Assembly (NCBI GenBank): GCA_032127875.1
Contig: JAQBHI010000194.1
Coordinates: 1-64,000, forward strand
Source: CADEEV01 sp032127875
GTDB lineage: Bacteria > Acidobacteriota > Vicinamibacteria > Fen-336
Direction of reading: 5' to 3'
Length of the DNA stretch: 64,000 nt
Shown here: positions 1 through 9,065 of the stretch, in pieces
Layout: every line of letters begins with the position of its first letter
Numbering within the stretch: position 1 is the first letter of the stretch
Translations under genes and position numbers: made by a program
The notes under the pieces: generated by a model
The model's database searches: none
What the model saw: only the letters and a program-made list of their open reading frames with translations
What the model was told of the DNA's origin: nothing

Positions 1-863
1 TGCTCGCCCAGGCTCTCGCCGTGGTCCGAGGTCAGGATCACGAGCGTACGCTCACGGGCCGCAGAGGCCTGCAGGGCCTCCAGCACCTTGCCCACTTCTG
101 CATCGACCATGGCGATTTCGCCGTCGTACTGCGCCACGTACCAGGCCTGACGGTCCTTGCCCGCCACGGCCCACCGCTTCGGGATGCCGCCGTGGAAGGA
201 CTCCACCAGCGGGAGCGGCGGGCCACTCTCGGTTCCGCTGGCGAAAGCGCTGTCGAAGGGGGGCGGGGGCGCATACGGTGCATGCGGGTTCACGTAGTGC
301 AGCCAAAGAAAGAAGGGCCTCGCGTCGTCGGTCGCGCCCAGGAAACGAACGCCGTCCTGCGTGATGGCCCCTGCGCGCAGCACCTCGCTCGCGAGGGCTG
401 GCTCCTCCCAGGTCTCGCGATAGGAGTCGAAGCCCTTCGCATAGCCCAGCCCCTTCGCGACGTTTGGGTTGTCGACACTCGCCGCGGTCCGATAGCCCGC
501 AGCCTTGAGGAGCGAAGCGACGGTGGGGTTGAAATCCAGCAGCATGGGATGCGTCTTGCTGTATCCATTCTGCGAAGGGCGGCGTCCAGTCAGCATCATC
601 ACGAAGCTGCCGCGAGTCTTCGGCCAGAACGTAAAGGCCTGCTCGAAGACCGTCGCGCCCTTGGCGAACGCGTCGATCCGCGGTGTCGTGAGCCGCTCGT
701 AGCCGTACAGGCTCATATGATCCGGCCGCAGCGTGTCGATCGTGATGAGCAGCACCGAAAGCCCCGTCCCGGAAGCCGGAGCGGGGCGCTGCGTCGGGGA
801 CGCAGCGGGCTGCCGACAGGCGACCAGCAGCGCGACGGCCAGGCTGGCAAGAAGGGGCCTCAC
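1..863 (-). CDS. Sulfatase-family lipoprotein (C-terminus off window)
   Basis: Alkaline-phosphatase-superfamily sulfatase or phosphodiesterase, read up to the window edge (about 287 codons visible). The start is a GTG whose last two bases belong to the TGA of tsaE (GTGA overlap). The N-terminus is a short lipoprotein signal ending in LLVAC, so the mature protein should be lipid-anchored. Family signs are the early ITIDTLR-like metal/nucleophile segment, a GSFVMMLTGRRP-like segment (the place of the CxPxR nucleophile, here lacking an obvious Cys), a HYVNPHAPY segment, and a late TSDHGESLGE metal motif just before the edge. Substrate unknown. It is the last gene of a five-gene overlapping minus-strand run. 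The apparent absence of the formylglycine Cys/Ser context suggests a phosphonate-monoester or phosphoethanolamine-type member rather than a classical sulfatase, but this is uncertain. Confidence 0.85.
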   Translation of the reverse strand, partial: MRPLLASLAVALLVACRQPAASPTQRPAPASGTGLSVLLITIDTLRPDHMSLYGYERLTTPRIDAFAKGATVFEQAFTFWPKTRGSFVMMLTGRRPSQNGYSKTHPMLLDFNPTVASLLKAAGYRTAASVDNPNVAKGLGYAKGFDSYRETWEEPALASEVLRAGAITQDGVRFLGATDDARPFFLWLHYVNPHAPYAPPPPFDSAFASGTESGPPLPLVESFHGGIPKRWAVAGKDRQAWYVAQYDGEIAMVDAEVGKVLEALQASAARERTLVILTSDHGESLGE

Positions 864-1282
864 GAGCGAGCTCTTTCGATCACGATGCGTCGCGTGTCTT
901 CACCCGCATGCTCGAGGCTCACGCGGACCGGGCGCGTCCAGGGCGCGAGCGACAGCCTCTCGGCCCACTCGACCGCCAGCACGCCCCCCGCTCCGGGCAG
1001 CTCCTCGAGGCCCAGCTCAGCGTCGTCGCCATCGCCGCTGAGCCGGTAGAGGTCCGCGTGGTGGAGGGTGAGCCGCCCCCGATACGAAGTGAGCAAGACG
1101 AACGTCGGACTCGCTACCTCTGCGGCGTCGGCGCCGAGGCCCTTCGCGAGGCCCCGCACGAAAGCCGTCTTTCCGGCCCCCAGCTCGCCGGAAAGCAGCA
1201 CGACTTCCCCTCCGACGAAATCCGAGGCCAGCCGCTCGGCGAGTCCCGACGTCTCCTCCTCGCTTCGGGTCAGTGCGTTCAC
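860..1282 (-). CDS. tsaE: tRNA threonylcarbamoyladenosine biosynthesis ATPase TsaE
   Basis: 140-aa P-loop ATPase that drives the TsaB/TsaD/TsaE cycle making t6A37 in ANN-decoding tRNAs; cytoplasmic and normally essential. The Walker A motif GELGAGKT lies at residues 32-39, followed by SPTFVLL (switch region), HHADLYRL and an EWAERL stretch, all typical of the family and at usual length. Its ATG overlaps the stop of nnrD by 4 bp and its TGA overlaps the sulfatase GTG, so it is translationally coupled on both sides. Adjacency of tsaE to a YjeF-type gene is common in bacteria. Confidence 0.97.
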   Translation of the reverse strand: MNALTRSEEETSGLAERLASDFVGGEVVLLSGELGAGKTAFVRGLAKGLGADAAEVASPTFVLLTSYRGRLTLHHADLYRLSGDGDDAELGLEELPGAGGVLAVEWAERLSLAPWTRPVRVSLEHAGEDTRRIVIERARS

Positions 1283-2847
1283 GAGCGCTCCGAGCTAGCC
1301 TGCTGCACGGCTCGAATCGCGCCGGGCAGCGCCTCGGCGATCTCGCCCGCCAGGATCCCCTCGACGCCGCGACCAACGGCGAGCTGGTCTCCGCCCAGGC
1401 CGTGCACGTAGACGGCGGCCGTGGCCGCCGTCCAGGCCCCACAGCCGCGCGCCAGCAGCGCCCCGACGACGCCGGCGAGCACGTCGCCCGAGCCTGCGGT
1501 CGCAAGTCCCGGGTTGCCCGTGGGGTTCATGGCGGCGCGGCCGGACGGCTCGGCCACGATGCTCTGGTAGCCCTTGAGGACGACGACGGCGCCGCTGGCC
1601 GAGGCCAGGCCCAGCGCGGTTTCGAGGCGTGCTGACTGGACCTGCTTCGTGCTTCTCCGGGCGAGCCGCCCCATCTCCCCAGGGTGTGGCGTCAGCACGG
1701 TGCTCGCGCGCCGGGTCTTCAGGAGCCGCGTCGCGGCGTCGCGTCGTGATGCCAGGGCGTTCAGTCCATCGGCGTCGATCACGAGGGGCACCGGACACTC
1801 GGCAGCGAAGGCTTCTATGAACGCCCGCGTCGCCGCATCCTGACCGAGACCCGGACCGAGGATGACGGCGTCGCGAACGCGCGCCAGCTCGAGGGCGCGG
1901 GCGACGCCACGGCTAGAGAGCCCACCCGCTTTCGAAACAGGCAACGCTTCCGCCATCAGCTCGGGGCGTCGGGCAGCCACCCGCGGTAGCGCCGAGGCAG
2001 CTGTCGCCACCGTCGCCAGGCCCGCCCCCGCGCGCAACGCCCCGCTCCCGGCCAGCACCGCGGCGCCACTCTTTCCAGCCGAGCCGGCCACGACGAGGAC
2101 GTGTCCCTGTGTCCCCTTGTGGCTGCCGCGGGAGCGCGCGCCCCAGGCCGCCGCCGCATCGCGGGCCTCGCTGACGAACAGTTTCGTCGCCTGCATCAAA
2201 ACCGCTGGAATGCCGATATCGGCGACGAGAACCTGCCCAGCGTAGGCCGCCGCCGGTTCGAAGACGAGGGCGGGTTTGAGCGCGCCGAACGTCACGGTGA
2301 TCGAAGCGCGCACGGCGCACACCGGGGTGCTCACGCTGTCGGAGAGAATGCCCGAGGGGACGTCCAGCGCGATCACTGGCTTTCGCTGTCTCCGCCCCAG
2401 GGCTGCGATGACCTGCCTGGGCAGGCCACGGGGTGTCTCGCGCAGGCCGGTCCCGAAGAGCGCGTCGACTACCAGATCGGCGCCGATCACGGCATTTCGG
2501 ACGCGCCGCCAGGCCGCGGCGTCCGCCACCTCGACGATCGAGCAGCCGCAGCGTTCGAGAGCTGCGAGATGCAGCGCGGCATCACTCACCACTTCGGCCC
2601 GCGAGCCGATCAGGAAGACGGCGGGCCGGCGCTCCAGAAGCCGTCGCGCGACGACGAAACCGTCGCCGCCATTGTTTCCCTTGCCACACACGACGGCCAC
2701 CCGCGCGGCCTTCGGAAAACGCTCTTCGATCACACGCGCCACCGCGGCCCCAGCGTTTTCCATGAGCAGCATCCCGGGCAGCCCCAGCTCCGCGCTGGCC
2801 GCGCGGTCCGCCTCGCGCATCTGGGCGGCAGTGAGGACCGGCTTCAC
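1279..2847 (-). CDS. nnrDE: Bifunctional NAD(P)HX epimerase/dehydratase
   Basis: 522-aa fusion that repairs hydrated NAD(P)H. The N-terminal half (about 1-215) is the YjeF_N epimerase domain with GKGNNGGDG at residues 55-63. The C-terminal half (about 225-515) is the ADP/ATP-dependent dehydratase domain of the ribokinase-like fold, with a GPGLGQD segment and the signature running from NPTGNP to AGSGDVLAG at 441-459. Length and domain order match E. coli YjeF. It sits between uppP and tsaE with 4-bp ATGA overlaps on both sides. Confidence 0.97.
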   Translation of the reverse strand: MKPVLTAAQMREADRAASAELGLPGMLLMENAGAAVARVIEERFPKAARVAVVCGKGNNGGDGFVVARRLLERRPAVFLIGSRAEVVSDAALHLAALERCGCSIVEVADAAAWRRVRNAVIGADLVVDALFGTGLRETPRGLPRQVIAALGRRQRKPVIALDVPSGILSDSVSTPVCAVRASITVTFGALKPALVFEPAAAYAGQVLVADIGIPAVLMQATKLFVSEARDAAAAWGARSRGSHKGTQGHVLVVAGSAGKSGAAVLAGSGALRAGAGLATVATAASALPRVAARRPELMAEALPVSKAGGLSSRGVARALELARVRDAVILGPGLGQDAATRAFIEAFAAECPVPLVIDADGLNALASRRDAATRLLKTRRASTVLTPHPGEMGRLARRSTKQVQSARLETALGLASASGAVVVLKGYQSIVAEPSGRAAMNPTGNPGLATAGSGDVLAGVVGALLARGCGAWTAATAAVYVHGLGGDQLAVGRGVEGILAGEIAEALPGAIRAVQQASSERS

Positions 2848-3653
2848 TGCCCGGCTCGCACGACGACGACGCCGAGCACTACGACGGCAAAAGCCAGCCG
2901 GTACCAGACGAAGGGCCGGTAATCGCGGGTCCGCACGTAAGCGAGAAGCCAGCGGATGCTCAGAAAACCGGCAACGGCCGCAGCGGCCATTCCAATCAGT
3001 GCCAACGAGCCGGCGCCGCTACGCAGCAACTCCGGCACCTTCAGCGCGGCAGCTCCCAGGGTGATGGGCGTCGCGAGCAGGAAACTGAAGCGCGCGGCCT
3101 CCTCGCGCCGATAGCCAAGCATGAGTGCCATGCTGATCGTGGCCCCGGAGCGGGAGACGCCCGGCACGAGCGCCGCCGCCTGGGCGAGCCCGATGAGCGC
3201 CGCGTCCCGAACCGAGAGCGCGCCTATTTCGGCGCGCCCGCTCGCGAAACGATCGGCGAGGAACAAGACGCCACCCAGCACGGCCATCGCCACCGCCACC
3301 AGTGCCGGCGAGCGAAAGGCTGTTTCCGCACGGTGCTCGAGCAAAACTCCCGCGACGCCGCCGGGCACCGACGCGAGCACGATCAGCCAGACGAGACGCG
3401 AGTCTGGCGTAGCCAGCGGCTGACCGCGGCGCAGCCCCTCGAAGGTCGCCCTGAGCAGGCGGACCCAATCGCGGGCAAACGCGCCGACGACCGCCACGAG
3501 CGTCCCGAGGTGAAGGCCCACATCGAACGACAGCCCCTGTGGTGGCCAACCCAAAAGCCACGGCACGACGATCAGGTGCCCGGAACTGCTGATCGGAAGA
3601 AATTCGCCAAACCCCTGCACGAGGCCCAGCGTCAGGGCCTGAAGAACGGTCAT
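2844..3653 (-). CDS. uppP: Undecaprenyl-diphosphatase UppP (BacA)
   Basis: 269-aa polytopic inner-membrane phosphatase that recycles undecaprenyl pyrophosphate to undecaprenyl phosphate for peptidoglycan and O-antigen synthesis. The first signature is a GEFLPISSSGH segment at residues 16-26 (glutamate-rich motif), the second PGVSRSG at 164-170. About eight hydrophobic segments and normal length. Its start overlaps the stop of the upstream molybdopterin oxidoreductase by 4 bp and its stop overlaps the nnrD start. Overexpression of this family gives bacitracin resistance. Confidence 0.97.
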   Translation of the reverse strand: MTVLQALTLGLVQGFGEFLPISSSGHLIVVPWLLGWPPQGLSFDVGLHLGTLVAVVGAFARDWVRLLRATFEGLRRGQPLATPDSRLVWLIVLASVPGGVAGVLLEHRAETAFRSPALVAVAMAVLGGVLFLADRFASGRAEIGALSVRDAALIGLAQAAALVPGVSRSGATISMALMLGYRREEAARFSFLLATPITLGAAALKVPELLRSGAGSLALIGMAAAAVAGFLSIRWLLAYVRTRDYRPFVWYRLAFAVVVLGVVVVRAGQ

Positions 3654-5668
3654 CGCGCCGCGCTCACCTCGACTCGGCAGTCGTTGTAGCAGGCGCCACC
3701 GGAGATCGGCGACACGAAGTCGGGCACGAGCGCCGTGCCCACCCGCCCGTTACGGGTGTGACGGTTCCACAGCCCCTTGGGCAGATAGGCGACACCGGGA
3801 CGCAGGGTCCTGCTCACGCGCAGCGGCACGCGCACCTCGCCAAGGCCGTTGTGGACGACAACCTCGGCGCCATCCTCCAGGTGCCGAGTGGCAGCGTCCG
3901 CGGGGTGCAGCTCGACGAACACGCGACCGAACCCATATTCGCCAAGCGTCGAGCACACGGACTTTTCGGACGACGGCGAGATCAGCACCAGTGGATGGGC
4001 CGCGTCGTCCTCGGCGGGGATCAGTCGATACGGGTCGGGGCCCAGAGCCTCGGGCCAGAGCTGGATCCGGCGATCGGGTGTCCCCGGGAACACCGTACGG
4101 AACTGCACGGGCCGCTCGGCCGGGAACTCGAAGCGCAGGATCTTGTCGCGGCGCAGGCGCGCGAGCCGCTCCGCTCCGCGGCCAGGCCTGGCAGGGCCGT
4201 CCTCGAGCGGACCCTCGACACTGTCGAGGATCTCGGCCAGCAGGCCGTCGCCCTCGAGAAGATCTAGCGGCACCTCCAGGCGCCGCGCCAACTCCCGGAA
4301 CACGGCCTGGTTCGGTCGCGCTTCGCCGGCTGCCGGCAACAGCGGCTCGCCCATCATCAAGGCGTAGGTGCCGTACGAGGTCGAGACCTCCGCGTGCTCC
4401 AGGAACGTCGTGGCGGGCAGCACAACGTCGGCGAAGAGCGCCGTGTCGGTCAGCACCTGATCGAAGACGACGGTGAACAGGTCCTCGCGCGCGAGGCCCG
4501 CAAGGACGCGATTCTGGTCGGGCAGTGTCACCGCCGGATTCGCGTCGTACACGAAGAGCGCCCGGATCTTCGGTTCGTCTTCGAGTAGTGCCCGGCCGAG
4601 CCGGCTCATGTTGATGGTGCGCGTGGCGGGCGCGGGTCCCGTCAGCCTGTCGTTGTCGACAGCGTAGGCTTCCGAGGCGGACAAAGCGAAGCCACCCCCC
4701 GGCACACCGAACTTCCCGGCCACCGCCGGCAGCGCCAGGATCGCCGCCACCGCCGCTTCGCCGTTGCGATTGCGCTCGACGCCCCAGCCACAGCGCACGA
4801 GTGCCGGCTCTGCTGCGGCGTACGCCTCGGCGACCGTCGCGATCAGCGTCGCCTCGACCCCCGAAAGCTGCGCCGCGCGCTCGAGGCTCATGCCGCGAGC
4901 CCGCTCGAGCCGCTTTTCGTGACCCGCCGCGTGCGCCGCCAGAAAGCTGTGGGCGACCTTCCCGAGTCGCTCCAGGTGACCGATCATGGCCAGGGCGATG
5001 GCGCCGTCCATGCCTGGCCGCACCGCCAGGTGCCAGTCCACCCAGGCCTCGCCCAGCGTGCGCCGGGGGTCGACCAGCGCGACACGGGCGCCGGCCTCCC
5101 GCGCCCGCTTCAGATACGGCATCAGATGGATGTTGCTGTGCTTGGGGTTCGCGCCCCAGATCAGGATGAAGCGCGCCTTCGCGAAGTCTGGAAAATCGAC
5201 GCTCGGCATCCTGCCGTAGACCGCTTCGGCCACCAGGCCCGTCTGGATGGCGCACACGGTGCGTGCCAGCTGGGACGCGCCAAGGCGCCGGAAAAAGCGT
5301 TCGTCCACGACCCCTTGCGTGACCAGGCCGTTGGATCCGCCGTAGGCGAACGGCAGGATGGCTTCGGCTCCGTGCGCCGTCCGGATCTGCTCGAAGCGCG
5401 ACGCGATCGTACCGAGGGCCTCGTCCCACGACGTGCGCTCGAAGTGCCCCTCACCCTTGGCTCCGACCCGGCGCATCGGATAGAGCAGCCGCTCGGGACC
5501 GGAAACGCGACGGCCGTAGTCGCGGACCTTCGCGCAGATGAAGCCAGCGGTCACGGGGTTGACGTGGCTGCCGTCGATGGAAACGAGCCGGCCATCCTCG
5601 ACCTGCACCGACAAGCTGCAGCGATCCGGGCAGTCGAGCGGGCAGGCGCTGTGCGCAGCCGTGGCCAT
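3650..5668 (-). CDS. Molybdopterin-dependent oxidoreductase (DMSO reductase superfamily)
   Basis: 672-aa catalytic-subunit-like protein. The start chosen is the ATG at 5668, directly before a Cys-x3-Cys-x3-Cys cluster (residues 9-17) with a fourth Cys about 28 residues later in a GFICAK context, a pattern expected for one N-terminal [4Fe-4S] cluster. Next come the molybdopterin-binding domains (WGANPKHSN and WGVERNRNG segments), and a C-terminal cofactor-closing domain (NDCRVEV near the end). There is no twin-arginine signal, so it is probably cytoplasmic. No iron-sulfur or membrane partner gene is adjacent, so electron partner and substrate cannot be named; the stand-alone members include anaerobic-dehydrogenase-like enzymes of unknown role. 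It heads the overlapping uppP-nnrDE-tsaE-sulfatase run and is divergent from the aminotransferase at 5726. Confidence 0.9.
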   Translation of the reverse strand: MATAAHSACPLDCPDRCSLSVQVEDGRLVSIDGSHVNPVTAGFICAKVRDYGRRVSGPERLLYPMRRVGAKGEGHFERTSWDEALGTIASRFEQIRTAHGAEAILPFAYGGSNGLVTQGVVDERFFRRLGASQLARTVCAIQTGLVAEAVYGRMPSVDFPDFAKARFILIWGANPKHSNIHLMPYLKRAREAGARVALVDPRRTLGEAWVDWHLAVRPGMDGAIALAMIGHLERLGKVAHSFLAAHAAGHEKRLERARGMSLERAAQLSGVEATLIATVAEAYAAAEPALVRCGWGVERNRNGEAAVAAILALPAVAGKFGVPGGGFALSASEAYAVDNDRLTGPAPATRTINMSRLGRALLEDEPKIRALFVYDANPAVTLPDQNRVLAGLAREDLFTVVFDQVLTDTALFADVVLPATTFLEHAEVSTSYGTYALMMGEPLLPAAGEARPNQAVFRELARRLEVPLDLLEGDGLLAEILDSVEGPLEDGPARPGRGAERLARLRRDKILRFEFPAERPVQFRTVFPGTPDRRIQLWPEALGPDPYRLIPAEDDAAHPLVLISPSSEKSVCSTLGEYGFGRVFVELHPADAATRHLEDGAEVVVHNGLGEVRVPLRVSRTLRPGVAYLPKGLWNRHTRNGRVGTALVPDFVSPISGGACYNDCRVEVSAAR

Positions 5669-5725
5669 TCGAGGACTATACCATTCGAGGCTGGCCCGAC
5701 CTGAACGGTTACAATTGCCCGCAGC

Positions 5726-6592
5726 ATGGGCTTTTTTGCGTCGGTCAACGGCCACATCACACCAGCCGACGAGGCCCGCGTCAGCGTCCTCGACAACGGC
5801 TTCACCTTCGGCGACAGCGTCTACGAGACGCTAAGGACCTACGCCGGACGGCCCTTCGCCCTGGGGCGCCACCTGCGCCGGCTGCGCAGCTCGGCCGAGC
5901 GCATCGGCTTCGCGCTGCCCGTCTCCGACGAGGTCATGGGCGCGCGGCTGGATGCGCTGCTCGCCGCCGCCGGCAACGGCGAGTCCTACATTCGCATGAT
6001 CGTGACGCGCGGCGTCGGCGATATCTCCTATCACTTCGACCGCGTCCATGGCCCCACGGTCGTGATGGCCGTCAAGCCCTACGTGGCGCTGGCGGAACGC
6101 GACTATGTCGAGGGCGTCGCGGCGGCGCTGGTGAGCGTGCGACGCAATGCCCCCGACGCGCTCGATCCCGCGATCAAGTCGTGCAACCTCCTGAACAATA
6201 TCCTCGCCGTGCAAGAAGCCCAGTCGCAGGGCGCGCTCGAGGCGATCATGCTGAACCGCCACGGCGAAGTGGCCGAGGGCGCCGGCTCGAACCTGTTCCT
6301 GGTGCGCCACGGCGGAGCCCTCACCCCGCCCCTGTCGGCGGGAATCCTGTCGGGGATTACGCGCGAGGTACTGCTCGAAATCGCACCCACCGTCGGCGTG
6401 CAAATCCGGGAACGCACCCTCTGGCCGGACGACCTGTGGAGCGCCGACGAGGCCTTCTTTACGAGCACGCTCAAGGAGCTCGCCCCGATTCGCGCCATCG
6501 ACGCGCGGCCCGTGGGCACCAGCGCGCCCGGACCGGTGACGCTTCGCCTGCTGGCGGCGTTTCGTGCGGCGGTCCCCCGCTACTGCGAGTAG
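5726..6592 (+). CDS. Class IV PLP aminotransferase (BCAT / D-amino acid / PabC type)
   Basis: 288-aa fold-type IV PLP enzyme. The catalytic lysine is K151 in the IKSCNLLNN segment; the family's EGAGSNLF and GILSGITRE stretches (PLP phosphate binding) and the final FFTSTLKEL segment are present. Members include branched-chain aminotransferase, D-alanine aminotransferase and aminodeoxychorismate lyase; the sequence alone does not settle which. It stands alone, separated by 57 bp from the divergently read molybdopterin oxidoreductase, so both promoters must lie in 5669-5725. Confidence 0.92.
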   Translation: MGFFASVNGHITPADEARVSVLDNGFTFGDSVYETLRTYAGRPFALGRHLRRLRSSAERIGFALPVSDEVMGARLDALLAAAGNGESYIRMIVTRGVGDISYHFDRVHGPTVVMAVKPYVALAERDYVEGVAAALVSVRRNAPDALDPAIKSCNLLNNILAVQEAQSQGALEAIMLNRHGEVAEGAGSNLFLVRHGGALTPPLSAGILSGITREVLLEIAPTVGVQIRERTLWPDDLWSADEAFFTSTLKELAPIRAIDARPVGTSAPGPVTLRLLAAFRAAVPRYCE

Positions 6593-6647
6593 CGCATGGC
6601 GCCCGAACTGCCTTCGCTACATGTCCGACGTCGGTCGCACGGTCTCG

Positions 6648-7790
6648 CTACTTCCTCGAGAGTCGATGCTCGCGGAAGAACGCCCACATCTGCCTGGTTG
6701 CGTCGATGTTGCGACTGGTGGGCCCGGCGAACCATTCCAGCAGGGGTTTGCCGCCGGGCCAGGAATGTCCTCCTCCTCGGACGGTGTAGAGCACTACGGC
6801 GGCGGCGTCAGCACAGCCCGTGTATTCGAGGCGAGTGACATCCGCCGCCGCCGCCGATTCGATGGGCTTGGGTCCGCAGCGGTTTCTTCGAGCCCAATTC
6901 GCCGCCCATCTTGTGACGCTCGGAAAGGCTCTGGGAGACCACGGCGACCGACCGCCGTTGTACAGAGCGCCTGGATCGGCTGTTCCATGAAACGTGATCA
7001 CCGGCACGGGTCGGGGGTCCGTACACCAGGTCCACGGCAGCCAGTCGTTCGCAGCCGCCACAATTCCAACCGCGGCGATCCGCTCGGATAGCGTGCAGGA
7101 CAGCGCAAAGGTCATGGCGCCGCCATTCGAGAACCCATTCACATAGATCCTGGCCGGGTCGATGTTGTGGGCCGCCTCCAGTGTGTCGATCAGCTCCGAG
7201 ATGAATCGGACATCTGCTATCAGATCCGCTTCCGGCTTCAGACGCCAAGCCCTGAACAACACAGCCTGAAGGGTTCCCGAGGGGTAAACCACGATGAACC
7301 CGTGCTCGTCGGCAACCCTGTTCCAATGGCTCATTTCCATTTGAGAGGCCGGCCACAGTGCCAAGGCGTGCAAGCTGATCACCAGGGGCGTTGGGCTGGC
7401 TCGGTCGTAGCTCTTGGGGACATAGAGCAGGTACTCCCGGGTCTGGCCCGAGGAGACGATTGTCCCGTTGGTTCGATTCAGGAAGTAGAGAGATACCCGG
7501 GCAATCAGCACCAGACCCACGGGCAGGCCAACGAGAACCAGCGCTGCGCCGACGACCATCTTCCTGAGGGCGGAGATCCTGGCGATCGCGAGTCCGAGCA
7601 GCGTCCCGCCTCCGGTCACGACCAACAAGACGAGTACGGTGAGCTCGTGCGGCGTCCAGGGGGGCGTGAAGGTGTAGCGAAGCGGCCCCGACACATCCCG
7701 CGCGATCTGGAACAGGACCACCAGGAGGGCTGGGCCACTCACGAGGGTCACGAGCCACCCTAGGAGGCGACCGATTCTCCTCGTCTCCAT
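6648..7790 (-). CDS. Membrane-anchored PHB-depolymerase/LpqC-like esterase
   Basis: 380-aa alpha/beta hydrolase. Residues about 8-105 hold three hydrophobic membrane segments; the catalytic domain follows on the far side of the membrane. The nucleophile is S221 in GFSNGG, the likely acid D272 in HGTADP, and the histidine H342 in GGGHSWPG. These are the triad contexts of the polyhydroxybutyrate depolymerase / feruloyl esterase LpqC family, which usually has a cleaved signal rather than three anchors. Substrate unknown. It converges on the aminotransferase with a 55-bp gap. Confidence 0.88.
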   Translation of the reverse strand: METRRIGRLLGWLVTLVSGPALLVVLFQIARDVSGPLRYTFTPPWTPHELTVLVLLVVTGGGTLLGLAIARISALRKMVVGAALVLVGLPVGLVLIARVSLYFLNRTNGTIVSSGQTREYLLYVPKSYDRASPTPLVISLHALALWPASQMEMSHWNRVADEHGFIVVYPSGTLQAVLFRAWRLKPEADLIADVRFISELIDTLEAAHNIDPARIYVNGFSNGGAMTFALSCTLSERIAAVGIVAAANDWLPWTWCTDPRPVPVITFHGTADPGALYNGGRSPWSPRAFPSVTRWAANWARRNRCGPKPIESAAAADVTRLEYTGCADAAAVVLYTVRGGGHSWPGGKPLLEWFAGPTSRNIDATRQMWAFFREHRLSRK

Positions 7791-7897
7791 GACGGCCCTC
7801 CTCTTGCGGGACGCTGGCTCAAGCGATCACCGGGGCTCCCTTTGCCCCGAGTCTCTGTCCTTCCTGGATGGGCCGCAAGACAATTCAGGACAACCAC

Positions 7898-7929
7898 TTG
7901 ACCCTATACCTAGGTATGGTCTGTATGTT
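7898..7929 (+). promoter_or_regulatory. MerR-type promoter with palindromic operator
   Basis: A -35 TTGACC (7898-7903) and a -10 TATGTT (7924-7929) are separated by 20 bp, the overlong spacing that MerR regulators correct by twisting DNA. The spacer holds a perfect 12-bp palindrome ATACCTAGGTAT (7906-7917) centred between the elements, as in mer operators. A ribosome site GGAG at 7937-7940 leads to the ATG at 7948. Confidence 0.75.
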
Positions 7930-7947
7930 GTAAGCCGGAGATGAACG

Positions 7948-8292
7948 ATGGAAGGTCTCAAGGTCGGTGAAGTCGCCAGCCAGGCGGGCGTGAACCTGCA
8001 GACAATCCATTGCTACGAGCGCCGGGGTCTGACCAAGAGAAAGATCGAAGTCTTCAGCGCCGGATGCCCGGCATGCGAGGACGCGGTTCAGTTGATCAAT
8101 CGGATCGCGTGCCCATCGTGCGAGGTGTCTATTCTCGACATGAAGGATCCGGCCGTCGCCAAGCGCGCGAAGAGTCTGGGCATTCGGTCGGTTCCAGCTG
8201 TGGTCGTTGACGGGACCCTCGCGAACTGCTGCTCCGGGGCTGGCCCCGATGAGGCAGAACTTCGCGCATCGAGTATAGGACAGCCGATCTGA
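7948..8292 (+). CDS. MerR N-terminal helix-turn-helix fused in frame to a thioredoxin-like protein
   Basis: 114 aa. Residues 4-29 are the start of a MerR winged-helix domain (LKVGEVASQAG, then CYERRGL), which stops exactly where the second wing should begin. From residue 31 on it is a small thioredoxin/glutaredoxin-like protein of the kind found in mer loci: CPAC redox motif, SVPAVVVDG cis-proline segment, and a paired Cys-Cys near the end. The usual start ATG of the stand-alone thioredoxin-like protein appears to be replaced by an ACC at the junction. The simplest reading is an internal deletion that removed most of merR and joined its promoter and first 30 codons to the downstream gene. No merT, merP or merA is nearby. 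Confidence 0.8.
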   Translation: MEGLKVGEVASQAGVNLQTIHCYERRGLTKRKIEVFSAGCPACEDAVQLINRIACPSCEVSILDMKDPAVAKRAKSLGIRSVPAVVVDGTLANCCSGAGPDEAELRASSIGQPI

Positions 8293-8377
8293 GTCCCGAC
8301 GACTACGCCGGCAGCCGAACGCGCCGAAGGCTTCAGCCCGCGTGTCAGGCCGTCGCTCACCGCCTCCGGGAGGCCAT

Positions 8378-8797
8378 TCAGCGGATGAAATAACCCGAGA
8401 CGCGCCACGCGCCATCGGGATCGAGCATCGGGGTAACGGTCTCGATCGCCGCGGATTTGCTCTCGAAGACCGTCTCGTACTGGATGACGACGTACTTGCC
8501 GTCCGGGCCGCCGGGAATCTTTTCGATGTACTGCCGGGACTTGACCTTGCGGGAGACGAGCTTGCCAAGCGGCTTTCGCGCCCCACTTGCAGCCTGTTGC
8601 CAGTGTTCGCTGGTTACGGCCCCCTTGAACAGCTTCGCGGCCTCCCGCCACGAATCCTGGTACTTCCCCTCATCCACCAGCTTCAGCCAGGCCTCGGCAG
8701 CTTTCTGCGCAAGATCCTCGGTTGTCTCAGCCGCCCAGGTGCCTGCTCCGGCAAGGGACACCAACATGACCAGAGGAATCCACCAGCGTCTCGACAT
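8378..8797 (-). CDS. DUF4019 family secreted protein
   Basis: 139 aa with a Sec signal peptide (about 1-22, ending TWAAE-like). The mature part matches the DUF4019 pattern: AAEAWLKLVDEGKYQDSW at the start, a conserved W and R-x-P-L-G segment, then PGGPDGKYVV and a YETVFESK stretch, ending in W-R-V-S-G-Y. Function unknown; members are periplasmic NTF2-like proteins. It lies in the accessory pocket, with a 15-bp sequence also found before the next small gene located about 40-55 bp upstream of its ATG. Confidence 0.8.
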   Translation of the reverse strand: MSRRWWIPLVMLVSLAGAGTWAAETTEDLAQKAAEAWLKLVDEGKYQDSWREAAKLFKGAVTSEHWQQAASGARKPLGKLVSRKVKSRQYIEKIPGGPDGKYVVIQYETVFESKSAAIETVTPMLDPDGAWRVSGYFIR

Positions 8798-8835
8798 GAT
8801 CCACTCACTTTCTCATGCGCCGCTTCGCTGGCCGA

Positions 8836-8850
8836 CGTCCGCCGAACACT
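8836..8850. repeat. 15-bp repeat, copy 1
   Basis: CGTCCGCCGAACACT here is identical to 9474-9488. On the minus strand each copy lies shortly upstream of a small orphan gene (DUF4019 gene and the four-helix membrane gene). The surrounding interval 8798-9065 contains no supportable gene. Confidence 0.5.
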
Positions 8851-9065
8851 GCGCTCAGCGGCTGGGCCCCGTCCCAGCCATGCCTCGTCCGCTGCAACAC
8901 ATTTTTCCACAGCCCCTCATCCGCAGTAGGGACACAGCCTACGCACCTCTTCGGCGTTGGACGAATTCGCCTGGTAGCCGATCGGTCTCATCCCAGGTCG
9001 CTGATGCCCGCCCAACACCGTCGCTCCCCAAAGGCCGCTGGTCCTGCGCGGCGTCCCCAACAGAG

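Noticed and set aside
7898..8292. Complete mercury-resistance operon
   Set aside because: Only the promoter, a MerR stub and a thioredoxin-like piece are present; no merT, merP, merA or merB is in the window.
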